A stretch of DNA of 21,163 nucleotides from Branchiostoma floridae (Eukaryota > Chordata > Leptocardii > Amphioxiformes > Branchiostomatidae): assembly GCF_000003815.2 (NCBI RefSeq), contig NW_023365730.1, positions 447,302 through 468,464 of the forward strand, read 5' to 3'. The translations under genes and the position numbers were made by a program. Shown piece by piece: positions 1 through 9,982 of the stretch. The notes beneath the pieces were generated by a model. That model was not told where the DNA came from and ran no database searches. It was given only the letters and a program-made list of their open reading frames with translations. Positions within the stretch are counted from its first letter, which is position 1. Each line of letters opens with the position of its first letter.

Positions 1-2
1 GG

Positions 3-58
3 AAAACACACACACACACACAAGATCACACAAACACACACACACACACACACACACA
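3..58. repeat. (CA)n microsatellite
   Basis: Two CA runs interrupted by AGATCACACAA. Confidence 0.9.
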
Positions 59-465
59 AAGATTACCAAAAACATTGCCTTCTTGGCAAAGGTAATATAC
101 TTATCAAAAACAGCGTAAGGCTAAAAGACTTAGAAGTACAGTTGGCGACCACCAAGGCTTCCACGTGGGCTGATAGCGATGACAGGCCCCTGTTCCAGGC
201 AGAACCTGGTACGACTTGGTAGATGAGATAGAAGAAACAGGGCGAGGGCAAAGTCCACTATTACCCCACCGTCTTTTATTTTCTTGCCCATATTTAGACT
301 TTTCTTGAGAACTAAAGTAACATGTTGTCAGAATCAGGCACTTGATTGAACCATTTTTGTGTGGGGAGGGGTCTTTACGAATATATTTAGCACGCCTTTA
401 AAAGGAGTTGTTGTGATATGATACAGGGAAGCTTAGAGCTATAATCAGGACCTGGTCACATTGGC
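59..465. other. Spacer, nothing recognised
   Basis: No gene, RNA or repeat could be supported; frames are short and show no coding texture. Confidence 0.5.
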
Positions 466-520
466 CGTGCGATCATCGTGCGATTGTCGTGCGATCTTTG
501 TACGATCGCCGCAAGATCGC
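466..520. repeat. 11-bp tandem repeat, five units
   Basis: Units CGTGCGATCAT, CGTGCGATTGT, CGTGCGATCTT, TGTACGATCGC and CGCAAGATCGC follow each other without gaps. GATC and GCGAT are kept. CpG-rich against an AT-rich background. Confidence 0.75.
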
Positions 521-1205
521 ACACTGAGGAAATTCTTACAATGATGATACGTCAGCCATATTGATACAGAAATGTATGTCTTTGGTCTGTGATTGGTTCT
601 GTCACAGCTTGCTTGAAAAGGCTCTAAGACATCCAAGGTTCATCCAAATCGAACAAGGTCCTGTGGACGAATGCCCCGTGCCATCAACGACAGGAAATTT
701 AGCACCGTTGATTTCGCTACATATGATATAAAGCAAAAACAACAGTTGACTTATAGATCCGTGTTCCCAACATCACTGAAAACAAAAACACCGTATAAAG
801 GCGAATTTGTGCACGTGACTTTAGGTGAAAACGGCGTGCGTGTCGTTCTGGGGTTAGCCCGGATCAGGCCACTTTGTGCTCTTCAGTTCTATAGCTTTTG
901 ACACGTCCGCACTATGGGTGAGATAGGGTCAAAATGAGGCGTTTCCGTTTCGTGAGCCGTTTTTAGAAATTGCTCGAAGATAGAGCCAAGTACTTCTGTT
1001 TGCTTCTCATCGGCACTAAATATAACCAGGAGGCTCTGCGTAGGTTATGGAGTCGGCACATGCCTTCATTATGCTGGGAAGGTGAAGGCCACAAACATGT
1101 TTTCTACAAGCATCTATGATATAACATAGTATGGTAAAATGGTAATGTCAAACCTAGAATAAACTAGAAAGTGTTTTGTATCAATCAGATGCTGGGGGTC
1201 CTGAC
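521..1205. other. Spacer with a small unsupported ORF
   Basis: A 76-codon frame at 671-901 has no recognisable domain, and no splice or promoter signal frames it. No repeats noted. Confidence 0.4.
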
Positions 1206-1366
1206 AACGATTTACGCTAAATTCGGTATGGCTGACTACGCTTTACGTTAAAATCACGAAGGCTGCCAACGCTTTACGCTACATCCCACTACGAATTACG
1301 TAAAATAAAATAACTTCCATACGAATTACGGGAAATTAAAAAGGCCTGCCTACGCCTTACGGAAAA
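1206..1366. repeat. Degenerate ~30-bp periodic 'TTACG' array
   Basis: Six units of the form (T)ACGNNTTACGNNAAA occur near 1207, 1237, 1268, 1290, 1320 and 1351, mostly 30-31 bp apart, e.g. TACGCTTTACGTTAAAAT and TACGAATTACGTAAAAT. Confidence 0.7.
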
Positions 1367-1637
1367 GAGCATGCAGAGTCCCTCATACTTTGGTTCCAAG
1401 GAAACGTCTTGTCTTATAGAGTTCATCTCTGTTATCAACTTCGTAAAAGACATTCTTGATCTTGCAACATTGTGTTTTGTGTTGAATGAAAGCTATAGTT
1501 AATCTGATCCAGAAAAAAAATGATACAAAGACTCACTGTCGGACCGGTCAGCCACCCTATGACTTCACTCCGAAAATGGTAGACAGATGGCTGGCACATG
1601 GTTTTATATAGGTCAGTGGAAAGAATATCAAGGCAAT

Positions 1638-1652
1638 AAAGAGACCCTCATA
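1638..1652. repeat. Left target-site duplication of the SINE
   Basis: AAAGAGACCCTCATA, repeated exactly at 1936-1950 on the other side of the SINE. Confidence 0.85.
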
Positions 1653-1935
1653 ACCGGTACAATGGCCGAGTGGGTAGAATGTTCGCCTTGCATGCGGTAG
1701 GTTGTGAGTTCGATCCCCGGCCGAGTCATACCAAAGACTTTAAAAATGGTACATGCTGCTTTCTCTGCTTAGCACTCAGCATTCGGAAAAGAGTATGGAA
1801 GTTGAACGCACAACACTACCAGTGGACTAGCCCCCTGCGGTAGTGATTGCGTTGTGTGGCCCAAGGGCTACTGAAACGGAGATGGGCGCCGCCCTATGCG
1901 CCATCAGGCGCGGGAAGTACTTTAACAACTAATTA
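1653..1935 (+). mobile_element. tRNA-derived SINE, apparently complete
   Basis: The element is flanked by 15-bp perfect direct repeats. Its head is tRNA-like: A box TGGCCGAGTGGG (1663-1674) fits TRGCNNAGYNGG exactly, and B box GAGTTCGATCC (1706-1716) is near consensus. The start GGTAC and TCATACC near 1729 can pair as a remnant acceptor stem. The body (about 1735-1920) contains a GC-rich hairpin around GATGGGCGCC/GCGCCATC. The tail is short and A/T-rich (AACTAATTAAAA). The clean duplication indicates recent retrotransposition by a LINE machinery. Family name not assigned. Confidence 0.85.
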
Positions 1936-1950
1936 AAAGAGACCCTCATA
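1936..1950. repeat. Right target-site duplication of the SINE
   Basis: Exact second copy of the 15-bp flank at 1638-1652. Confidence 0.85.
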
Positions 1951-2250
1951 GATTGGCCACACTGATCATGTAGCGACTCTACAATCAGAGGTTGAAAGGG
2001 AAGATTTAGACCTTATTCTGGCGGCCCGTTGTGGCAGATGAGATTGGTGGTTGTCAGAAAACGGGTAGGTCAGTAAAGAGTCGCAACTGACCTCCAATCT
2101 TACCTCTGCTTGTAGATTTAATAAGGCAATGTTAAAGGTTGACTGCTGTAAATTTTTGGAAAACAAAGCTTTAGGAAAACAATAGTATAGGTTTGCCTGT
2201 GTGCATATTTCAAAAAAATAATTTCATCAGGTTTCGTAGGGTTTGGATAC

Positions 2251-2398
2251 TGGAGAATTGTTTTACACTACCAGTTGGTACTTACTTCGCTTACGTTTCG
2301 ATGTCTCTCAAGAAGGGAGGAAGCTCTGAGGAAGATGTCTGAGAAACATCGAAACGTACGCCAAATAAAGTACCTACTGGTTGTGGAAAAGAATTCCC
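2251..2398. mobile_element. Foldback element with ~50-bp inverted arms
   Basis: Arm 2251-2304 pairs with 2346-2398: the inner 35 nt are about 80% complementary and the match extends outward through GAATTNTTTTNCA. The 41-nt loop is purine-rich. Both arms carry ACATCGAAACGTA (one per strand). CTGAGGA (2325-2331) is followed by a GATGT/ACATC stem and GAAAC, the layout of a hammerhead core as carried by terminal repeats of Penelope-like elements. No protein-coding part is nearby. Confidence 0.6.
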
Positions 2399-2874
2399 AT
2401 ATATCATGTGTGCATACTGTAGTAAACCATTAGTATTTAGGAAAACAAGACCTGACGGGAAGTGATGGATGACGGCACGGTCCAAAGTAGAACCAGATGA
2501 TAGAACATCTAAATCTGGACTGGACCCGTCGTGTTGCTATGGCAACCATCCATCATGGTCAGCATGTTACTATTTTTAGTCTTATTATCAACAGTAGAAA
2601 CTTGCGTAACACGTGTCAAAGTGCTCGGGCCCCACTCGCTCACTCGTATCGGCTGGACTTTGACCACTTGTCCACATCGCGGCTCCACACGCCAACATAT
2701 CTTCGTATTTAGGCCAATACATGTGTAATGCTCTAAAAAAGAGAGAATCTATTGCACAGTAACAGACCAACCTGTTAAACTTGCATATTACACTATGTCA
2801 ATACGCCATTTATGTTCACATTTCTATACTATATGTGTATGTAGTTATAGAACTTAGACGAGTATCATTGTATT
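2399..2874. other. Spacer, nothing recognised
   Basis: Several overlapping short frames exist on both strands without domain or splice support. Confidence 0.4.
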
Positions 2875-2950
2875 AATTGACTTGTTACTGTTGCCTTACA
2901 ATTGTACCATGTACAAATGCAATTAAGTTCATTCATTCATTCATTCATGC
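2875..2950 (+). mobile_element. LINE 3'-tail fragment ending in (ATTC)n
   Basis: TACAATTGTACCATGTACAA followed by ATGCAATTAAG and five ATTC units looks like the 3' end of an L2/CR1-type element, whose tails are short microsatellites. Confidence 0.4.
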
Positions 2951-3328
2951 CAATGCATGCTGTCGGTTTGAACACTGCTGGATGATGTCTGTACCCTGGC
3001 ACAACTCCTTTATAACAAACATAAGAACTTTTATTGCAAATTCATGCTCGAAGGCTAATTTCAAGTATGATCTAAAATACAATAATGATAATTTATTTTT
3101 CCCTTGAACCCCCTAAGGTACTCCAGCGGAGCTCCCGGTTTTGATATTTAGTGAATCACATGGCCAAACCTGCCGTCGGTTCGACCTCCAGGTGTGCTAT
3201 TGTCACGTTCACTGTGAAACATGTACATAATCATTCCTATCGGGAGCCGTCATCTCGTGTTTTGGACATGCTATGGTCGTGATTTTTAAGTGGTAACTAC
3301 CCCTTGGGGAAGAGAGAGTAAATAGGGC

Positions 3329-3475
3329 AATCTCCAAGCAGATCCTACGGTAGCATGAGATAGTATCAAAACCTGTGTTTGGCTACCAGTGGCTGGTGAC
3401 TCCCCTTCGGGCAGCTATACTTAGCCAGCTTTGATACTATCTTATTAATGCGACTGGTAAATCTGCCTGGAGATT
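3329..3475. mobile_element. Small palindromic MITE (~147 bp)
   Basis: Ends AATCTCCAAGCAGAT and ATCTGCCTGGAGATT are inverted copies; the complementarity continues to GATAGTATCAAA/TTTGATACTATC (3358-3370 and 3430-3441). The central part has a CCAGTGGCTGG/CCAGC hairpin. No ORF. Target duplication not resolved. Confidence 0.7.
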
Positions 3476-4450
3476 ATAAATGGTATAGGTTTAGGCCCTA
3501 GTTGGACTTTAATTGGGTCATGAACTCTATGCACGTATACTGTGCCAACTTTTATCGGTTTTGTGTAATTGCCGCCAATCAGTTGCATTGGACTTCGGCC
3601 ACACCAATCACTACCATAGATGGCGTCAGGCTTAGCACGTTCATGGCCACGTGCACTTTGAAATATGCACTTCCACTTACTTTTTTTACTTAATTTTTTA
3701 CGCCGACGTACCTTAAGCAGTAAAAGAAACTAAAGACTCATAGAGTTATAAATATTATGAATAGAGGAAGCAAATTTTACGAGATGCATAAAGTGCCGAG
3801 CATTAGGCTAGGCACACGTTCACGCCACGTGAGTTAACATTTTCGTCAATCGCTTTTCTTAATTAGATAGAAAAATCCTAAAAACTCATCAAGGCATATA
3901 TTTACTGACCTTTTGTATAAAAGTATCATGTGTAAAGCGGGATCTATACTCATAGAATCTTTGTACGCTACGGCAGGTAATTTCAACCACTTGTCACACT
4001 TTCGACATGCCTTTTGGGACACGAGCTCTTATTTAAAGACTTGAAGAGGATTCATCTTTATCATATCACTTCTTATTCCCTGAGGGGTAAATCCAATGAA
4101 CTACGTCAGAAGAGAAAGAAGAAAACAAAACGTGGATCGACAATATGTATCAAATTTACGAAAGAGAGTCCAGGTCTACCCGGTACCCACAAGACCTAGC
4201 CAACGCCAGGCCTTCCTACGGGGGTACGGGGATCGTAGAATTCGCCAAAAAGTGGCACAATTTGCCAGGAAATTTGCTAGGTTCATGTTTTCCCATGCCG
4301 ACCAACTTCTCTAGTAGAAAAACTGCCCTGGCAAATTATTCTCCCTATGATGGCCAGCGTAGTCAGTCTGGTAGAGACTACACAAGACCAGTCGAGCTAC
4401 AGAAAATGTTGCAGAACGCACCAAAGTACGACACCGTACGAGGTACACTG
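3476..4450. other. Spacer with overlapping ORFs of doubtful status
   Basis: Three frames overlap at 4014-4453, the longest 102 codons from an ATG at 4145. None shows a known motif, and the overlap in all frames suggests chance or a decayed element. A short inverted pair GTAAGGGTTCAT (4452-4463) / ATGGACCCTTAC (4565-4576) could mark a small element. Confidence 0.35.
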
Positions 4451-4859
4451 TAAGGGTTCATGGACCCATTGATAAACGTACAAGATTTATAGTGCACAAT
4501 TACGTTTATAAAATCATTGGTTTTGCATCAAAGCACCACGATTTCCGCGTCGTTCGGTGATTTTATGGACCCTTACCAGACTAAAAATAAGTCTTAGATC
4601 TGTATCATGTTCTGTATCATATATAGACCCGGGGTAAGTACGTGTAAGATCACCCGTCAGTGTAACACACAACCTCTTGAGACTCGAGAGCCACTCCTAG
4701 CTAAGTGTGTAACTGGCTATAAGTGTGTTATAAACATTGCTTTGAGAATCACGGATCCCACGCTTAGTTTGCAAATATCTGTCCGGAACGTGCCATGTGT
4801 CATGCGCCATATATTAAGCTGGGTCACACGTGCGTCTACAAGGTGAGGCTTTTCGTCTC

Positions 4860-5045
4860 CCTCCGTTTCCAAAAAAGAAGTCAAACCCAACCTGTTTAGA
4901 AATAGCCAACACTAGTATTAGCGTAAAATATTGTTCATAACTGTCCATTGTTACTAGTATATCTACTATGTTTATACCGTGTACTTGCAATTAGCCCTCC
5001 TTCACGAACTTGCAAATAAACTTCTATTATATTAAAGTCCGTACG
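4860..5045. repeat. Dispersed repeat, copy 1
   Basis: CCAAAAAAGAAGTCAAACCC and downstream GTACTTGCAATTA..AACTTGCAAATAAACTT resemble the sequence at 10068-10185, with a further AACTTGCAAAC piece near 10590. Possibly LINE/SINE 3' ends. Confidence 0.5.
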
Positions 5046-5612
5046 AGGTCTTAGCCTATATAAGGATCCTCAGGGTGCTAAAAGTAGGGGAACTTGGAGA
5101 AATATAGACACGTTACATGCCAAATAGGGACAAATAAGTTACCATGGGATTTCAGTCAGTCTTTTACAGTCTATCCAGCTATCTGCCGGCTGGTCAGTTC
5201 ACTCCGAGGCCAATTAACTCCTACTAACTAAGCTATTTCTAACTTGGCCAAAGTCCCTTATTACTATTCGATCAGACCGGAGTCTGGTAGTTACTACTTA
5301 TGTTGGGTGTGATAGGAGCTCATATATTAATGTAACGAAAGAAATTTACTGCGTGTAAATCTACACTGTATATATATACTTCGGCTTGTGTGTCACTAAG
5401 AGCTGCGTGACTTTTGGAACATTTGTCCCATATAGTCATAAATACAGGAGCTGTTTGTACTATCGTCTGAGCTATATCCGGTGGTGTAAGGGTCTACGTC
5501 TATAAAGTCAGGGATATAAAGATGGGAAGTTTAGTAAGTGTTTAACTACAGCTATAAACTACTGTAACAGCTGGTGAACTAGGCGCTTCTCGTTTAGATA
5601 CCTTTAGGACAT
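5046..5612. other. Spacer, nothing recognised
   Basis: AT-rich sequence without coding or repeat signals that could be supported. Confidence 0.5.
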
Positions 5613-5647
5613 GTACAAAATTAGTCACGTACGGTGACTAATTGTAC
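5613..5647. repeat. Short hairpin
   Basis: GTACAAAATTAGTCAC and GTGACTAATTGTAC pair around a 5-nt loop, with a 2-nt A bulge. Confidence 0.7.
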
Positions 5648-6662
5648 TTTATCTGTAAACTTATCTTTCTCGAACAGGACATTATGACAATAATCTCATA
5701 GACATAAAGAAAGGAATTTACAAGTACGTAAAGTAGCACTATAAAATTCAGCTGGTTCACGTTGCACGTTGAGGGCATATGTCACAATTGAGTAGAAGGC
5801 TCCGAAGATGGGATGATATAGTGGCAACGAAAATCCTCCTTTCTCAAGGTCCTGCATTTTTCCAACCGAAAAAAAGTACCAACCCCAAAACTAAATGGCT
5901 TCAGTGAACATGTGCTATTAGCGTTGAGAAATTCCATTTTAGTCAGCCTAACTGAACTCAAACGCTAATGTTTAATATTAGTAAAAGTACACGTAGATGT
6001 GTAACGATAGAAATCATCCGCCCGCTATGTCGTGGGTACACCAGAGGTACACAGTGTTGGGTTTTGAATGGTGTGGTGGCATGCTATAGCAGCGAAAAAG
6101 CGCCTCTTGTGGGAAATGATGAATTGCAGTTTGTACAAGGAGTGTACAGTACTAGAACTACGCGATATAGAGTAGACAAGCTTCACATAGAATAATTCTG
6201 TACTTGTATCTATATAGCCAGTAAAACCACAGTAACCCACCAGCTTATTGATACAATGACATTTCCAGTAGCTTCTGTATGAACGTGCGTTCAATGGTTG
6301 CATGCAGAAGACCTAGCAAAAGTCGCTGTACTTTTGTGTCACGCTGTGTCAATAAAAATCACTTCTATAAAGGAAATTGCGCTAGTATCATACCGTTCCG
6401 TTAGTTCGGAAGTGTGCGTGGTTGGGACTGTTTGATATTAAACATGTCGACATGTGGAGTATGTGGTCAGATAAGGAAAGTAAAGTTACAACATCCCATC
6501 GGAATGTGGTCGTGAGAAACCGCACTCCTCTGACGTCAGTATAGTTTTATTGCACAACGATTGTACGGGGTACAAAGTATGGCATCTACATAACTACAGT
6601 TCTATAACTTAACGCTTATCTAACTAATACAGAAGTTGTAGTATGGGATAAATTTCTTACAG
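5648..6662. other. Spacer with a 75-codon ORF of doubtful status
   Basis: A plus-strand frame at 5968-6195 starts with ATG but has no domain, splice or composition support. Otherwise nothing seen. Confidence 0.4.
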
Positions 6663-6905
6663 TCATTGGAGGCTTTTACAATAATCATTGGAGGAATTTC
6701 TAATGTCTAAACCTTCTTTGATATATTTTCCTATATCTGTCGTGCAGGGATTGTCACATGTCATGATGTATTTGAATTTGCACTTAAGATCCATCGAGAT
6801 AAACCCTTGTGTATAAGATGACAGCCTTGTGTACAGAGAATTTCGTATATCAGAATATTTGGGACATACAACCATAAAATGATATTCGTCTTCAATTAAC
6901 TGAAA
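6663..6905 (-). mobile_element. LINE reverse-transcriptase C-terminal fragment
   Basis: The minus-strand frame reads LIEDEYHFMVVCPKYSDIRN and continues about 60 residues to a stop (KFKYIMTCDNP, then IGKYIKEGLDIR). The E-D-E-x-H-F-x(4)-C-P-x-Y-S-D-x-R block is typical of the region after the RT domain in CR1/L2-type non-LTR retrotransposons. The rest of the RT is missing and a stop lies just upstream, so it is a dead 5'-truncated piece. A splice-acceptor-like TTCATTCATTTCAG precedes it by chance. Confidence 0.65.
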
Positions 6906-7477
6906 TGAATGAAGTGAATGGAGGCCTTAATTTATTGTGCATTATTGCCCAACTGAGCTAAGTCTAGTCTAGTATAGTGTTTGCTGAGGACATCACTTCG
7001 TGTTTGTTAACTACATGTACTTCTTCACCGTAATGAATGGAAGGAAAGCTTTCGTAGTTTTCCCGATTCGTGCATATTTTGAAGTAACGGGAGGTGCCCC
7101 AGGTACGCTTTTTCTTGCGCTCAAACTCATGGCGCTCCATCGCTAGTTGCCTGAGAGTTGTCAAATTTTGATGACTGAATTTTTTACACATAGATTTGAA
7201 CAACATACTTGAATAAGAAATGCATTCATGTGGTTCATGAACCTTTCGCGCTGCGTGTTACAAGAGGCAAACACTGTGAGACAATTTCGTGTATGTAACC
7301 TTCCAATTTTGTGCTACGCTGGACAGTGTGCCTAACTTGGTACGCTTTTTTAAAAACATTTTGAAGTTGTCATGTCTTATATACATATTTTTACTGGAGT
7401 CTCTAATATAACTTGAGCTTGGGTGTGCCATTACTATGTCTGGAACTTCCTCTGATTCTTCTCATTTGTATTTTAAG
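6906..7477. other. Spacer; one minus-strand ORF
   Basis: An 80-codon ATG-initiated minus-strand frame (7206-6964) rich in Lys/Glu is unrecognised and not contiguous with the LINE fragment frame. Confidence 0.35.
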
Positions 7478-7664
7478 AAAGGTCAGGAACGTATACAAGA
7501 CGGAATTAAGCGTAGTCGCACGGACGTGTGCCGACAGGGTGTTGGCGTACAGGTTCCACAACTGCGATAAGAAAACCGCAGAATCAACCTCACAACTGAT
7601 ACGGGAGACAGATATAAAAAAAGTCGACATGGAAGAGGAATGTCAAGAAATGCATGCCAATTAA
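7478..7664 (+). CDS. Possible plus-strand terminal exon, unknown protein
   Basis: A pyrimidine-rich stretch ending TTGTATTTTAAG is a plausible acceptor. It is followed by an open frame reading KVRNVYKTELSVVARTCADR, ending with KKVDMEEECQEMHAN and TAA. An AATAAA follows at 7688-7693, 24 nt after the stop. Composition is less AT-rich than the flanks. No upstream exons could be joined and no domain is recognised. The frame stays open 65 nt upstream with a hydrophobic reading but no ATG. If real, it would converge on the minus-strand gene. Confidence 0.25.
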
Positions 7665-7687
7665 AGTTAGACAATAGAAAAGAAGAA

Positions 7688-7693
7688 AATAAA
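7688..7693 (+). terminator. Polyadenylation signal candidate
   Basis: AATAAA 24 nt after the stop of the possible plus-strand terminal exon. Confidence 0.3.
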
Positions 7694-7773
7694 GCTCTAC
7701 GGTTATCAGCATTGTTGTGGTATTTATGTCTCTACATGTGTATATACCAAATACACATGTATAATCTCAACCC

Positions 7774-7798
7774 ATATATATATATATATATATATATA
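7774..7798. repeat. (TA)n microsatellite
   Basis: Twelve TA units, a few tens of bases before an imperfect CA tract. Confidence 0.9.
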
Positions 7799-7826
7799 CT
7801 CTGACCACAAATATTCGGAAACATAT

Positions 7827-7912
7827 ATACACACGCACGCATGCGCGCACATGCACACGCCCATACACACCCACAGATACGCACACAAATGCAAACACAC
7901 AAACACACGCAC
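7827..7912. repeat. Imperfect (CA)n tract
   Basis: Alternating CA/CG/TA dinucleotides produce spurious Cys/Val frames on the minus strand. Confidence 0.85.
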
Positions 7913-8239
7913 TTTGACAATATCCCAATCTTTTTATCGAGGTATTAAAAAAAGATAACTCTGAAACAATTTACATTCTCCTGCAGTTCAGAAGTAAGCC
8001 TTGTGAGGTCAGCACACGTGGATCCTACCTTGCCAAGATATGTAACTCCTGGTTTATATGCTTTAAAAATATTTGTGAAAATTCAGTTATCTCAATTCAG
8101 TACTGTACTATGTGCATTTTGCATGAGCTGCCATGTTGATTCTGATAAAGTTTTACTAGGGCACCGAAAATTGTCATATACAGTAACACATATTCCTCGA
8201 ACACCGAGCATTCTAAAACAGAATTCACCAATGCAAGCT

Positions 8240-8242
8240 TTA
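8240..8242. repeat. TTA target duplication, left
   Basis: Matches TTA at 8602-8604 outside the MITE. Confidence 0.65.
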
Positions 8243-8601
8243 GGCCACACCAATTTAATTTCTTGGTTCACGGATTCGCTCGCTCCTATTTCTAGGAAAA
8301 AAAATAAAAATAAAACTTATCACTCAGCAAATTTTCACCATTAATGAAGCCATTCACCAACTTTCTGGTGTAGCAAATTGGCCATTATATTATAAGCTCC
8401 TTAAAGTGTGGGTACAGGTGCTGTTACTGTACAATAATAGTGTTTTTGTACTTTTTTCAAGCTGAAAACTTTTTTCTTTATGTTTTGGATTAGTTGTTAC
8501 CTTTACCCTAACCATTTTACAATTTTTATTTTTATTTCGCCCTATCGCTCCATATTTTTTATGAAAAAATCCGTGAACCAAGAAATTAAATTGGTGTGGC
8601 C
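8243..8601. mobile_element. MITE, 359 bp, 34-bp perfect TIRs, TTA duplication
   Basis: Left TIR 8243-8276 and right TIR 8568-8601 are perfect inverted copies starting GGCCACACCAATTTAATT. TTA flanks both ends. A third copy of this end at 11217-11250 is also preceded by TTA. Long TIRs with TTA duplications fit non-autonomous PIF/Harbinger elements. The interior (8388-8475) resembles 12966-13116. No transposase is present. Flanking frames that cross it are artefacts. Confidence 0.8.
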
Positions 8602-8604
8602 TTA
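8602..8604. repeat. TTA target duplication, right
   Basis: Second copy of the TTA flanking the MITE. Confidence 0.65.
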
Positions 8605-8734
8605 GATATTGATACACAATGTGCATGTAATTAGTATTGAAATAGCTCTCCTCTGCCATGTCCTGCTTCATATGTCACTGGAAACAGTAGAAAGTGGCCA
8701 AATAGACAGATATATAACAGGCTATGAAATTGCT

Positions 8735-8820
8735 ACCCTTTCATGTATGTCAGCTTTTGTTACGAATACAGATTCAGCCGATTTTAGTCAATAAACCATT
8801 CACTCATTCATCCATTCAAA
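8735..8820 (+). mobile_element. LINE-tail repeat, copy 1
   Basis: The block with CATGTATGTCAGCT, TTGTTACGAATACA and GTCAATAAACCATTCACT recurs about 170 bp downstream. It ends in CATTCA repeats. Confidence 0.55.
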
Positions 8821-8897
8821 CATAAACGTACAAACTGTTACAATTAAAATCTCATACTATTGCGTATTGAAATTATTATTCATTTATCAGTGTTTTA

Positions 8898-8990
8898 TGT
8901 ACATGTGCATCAGCTATTTGTTATGAATACACAATTGTATCATTTTCGTCAATAAACCATACACTAAATTAAACTCATCCAATTCAAACA
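8898..8990 (+). mobile_element. LINE-tail repeat, copy 2
   Basis: Diverged second copy (TTGTTATGAATACA, GTCAATAAACCATACACT, AATTCAAACA). Either tandem duplication or two insertions of one family. Confidence 0.55.
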
Positions 8991-9107
8991 GATGTGCAAA
9001 CTAAGAATCAAAATCAAAACTGGCTAAAACCACTTTTGAGTGGATAAAAGGAACTACCCGAAACAAACATGAAAGTAAGAGAAACAAACAAAGTTAATGC
9101 AAACAAA

Positions 9108-9113
9108 TTTATT
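9108..9113 (-). terminator. Polyadenylation signal candidate
   Basis: AATAAA on the minus strand, downstream of the alternative terminal exon and in an AT-rich context. Positional evidence only. Confidence 0.35.
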
Positions 9114-9214
9114 ATATAATCAAGAACAATCTATAATTGTTACCTAAGGTAAAAAAAACACATCACAGGTACACAAACGCGACAATGGCACAAACATACG
9201 AAGAAATGTCAATC

Positions 9215-9367
9215 TTTTACAAACATATGCAGGTGCAATCTATTTGTTATCAATGAATGTATAACTTCTGAAGTAAAATTTGCTAAAACAATGTTGTTGA
9301 TTTGCAAAACATTAAATGTAAGGACGTATCTGACGGTATAAGCTGTCTTCTCTTCACTCTGGGAATC
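9215..9367 (-). CDS. Alternative terminal exon
   Basis: Acceptor GTTTATTTTCACAG is followed, in the phase left by C2, by DSQSEEKTAYTVRYVLTFNV and an AT-rich open frame ending at TGA. The first residues extend the acidic Ser/Glu run of C2, which supports the join. The rest is low-GC and may be untranslated sequence read by chance. An AATAAA lies at 9113-9108 on the same strand, about 100 nt past the stop. It would give a different C-terminus from the His-rich exon. Confidence 0.4.
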
Positions 9368-9399
9368 TGTGAAAATAAACATTGTTTTGATTTACAATA

Positions 9400-9778
9400 A
9401 ATATCTAATACACATGAAATGTCATATCATGCATATTACTAAACCATTGTGTGCAGAAATGTAAAATGATCATGAGTATGATCATATTTAAACAAGAGTG
9501 TTAATGTAACTCTATTATATTCTTGGAAATATACTTGCCTAGCGAAAACATTTTTCAGACATGGACTGGAGTTTGGAATTGGATTGCTTTTCCATTTATT
9601 AACAAAATGTTCGTCTACAATAGCTTAAATGTCTCCCTTTATTTGTAGGGATCATTATGTCAAGCAAAGTCTAACTGTAACTTCCCACAAATTGAATGTA
9701 ACCAAAGTTTCAACTGAACCACAAATGTTGCAAAATGAACGAAAGAGTCCTTTTACATCAGGGTTTTACAAACATCAC
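9400..9778. other. Intron or 3' flank, nothing recognised
   Basis: AT-rich. AATAAA words on the minus strand near 9599 and 9643 could serve as polyadenylation signals for the His-rich isoform. Confidence 0.35.
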
Positions 9779-9982
9779 TGGTACCCAAAGTTTTGACTTA
9801 GGTGAGCAATCCACAACTTTATCTTATGCAGATAGTAAAAAAAAGACGCGCCATACACTTTGTGCAACTTTTCTCCACTTGTAATCGAGTTATATGTTCT
9901 ATCTGCATAAAGTAAAATGGTGGATTGATCATTCTTTGAGAAAGACTGGATCTTCTTTGACAGTGAAAACTTTGGGTACTGA
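9779..9982. mobile_element. Foldback/MITE-like element
   Basis: GGTACCCAAAGTTTTGACTT at the left is inverted as GTGAAAACTTTGGGTAC at the right. Inner pairs include GCAATCCAC/GTGGATTG and TTATGCAGATAG/CTATCTGCATAA. The right half recurs at 11553-11675. Confidence 0.65.

Noticed and set aside
671-901. 76-codon ORF with ATG
   Set aside because: No domain, no flanking signals and a length expected by chance.
1656-1730. A functional tRNA gene
   Set aside because: Boxes are present, but the acceptor stem is mostly lost and the segment is the head of a SINE bounded by target duplications.
4014-4453. Overlapping plus-strand frames of 61-102 codons
   Set aside because: Three overlapping frames, no recognised motif, no convincing splice pair or polyadenylation signal tied to them.
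7724-7920. Cysteine/valine-rich minus-strand ORFs
   Set aside because: They are translations of CA/TA dinucleotide tracts.
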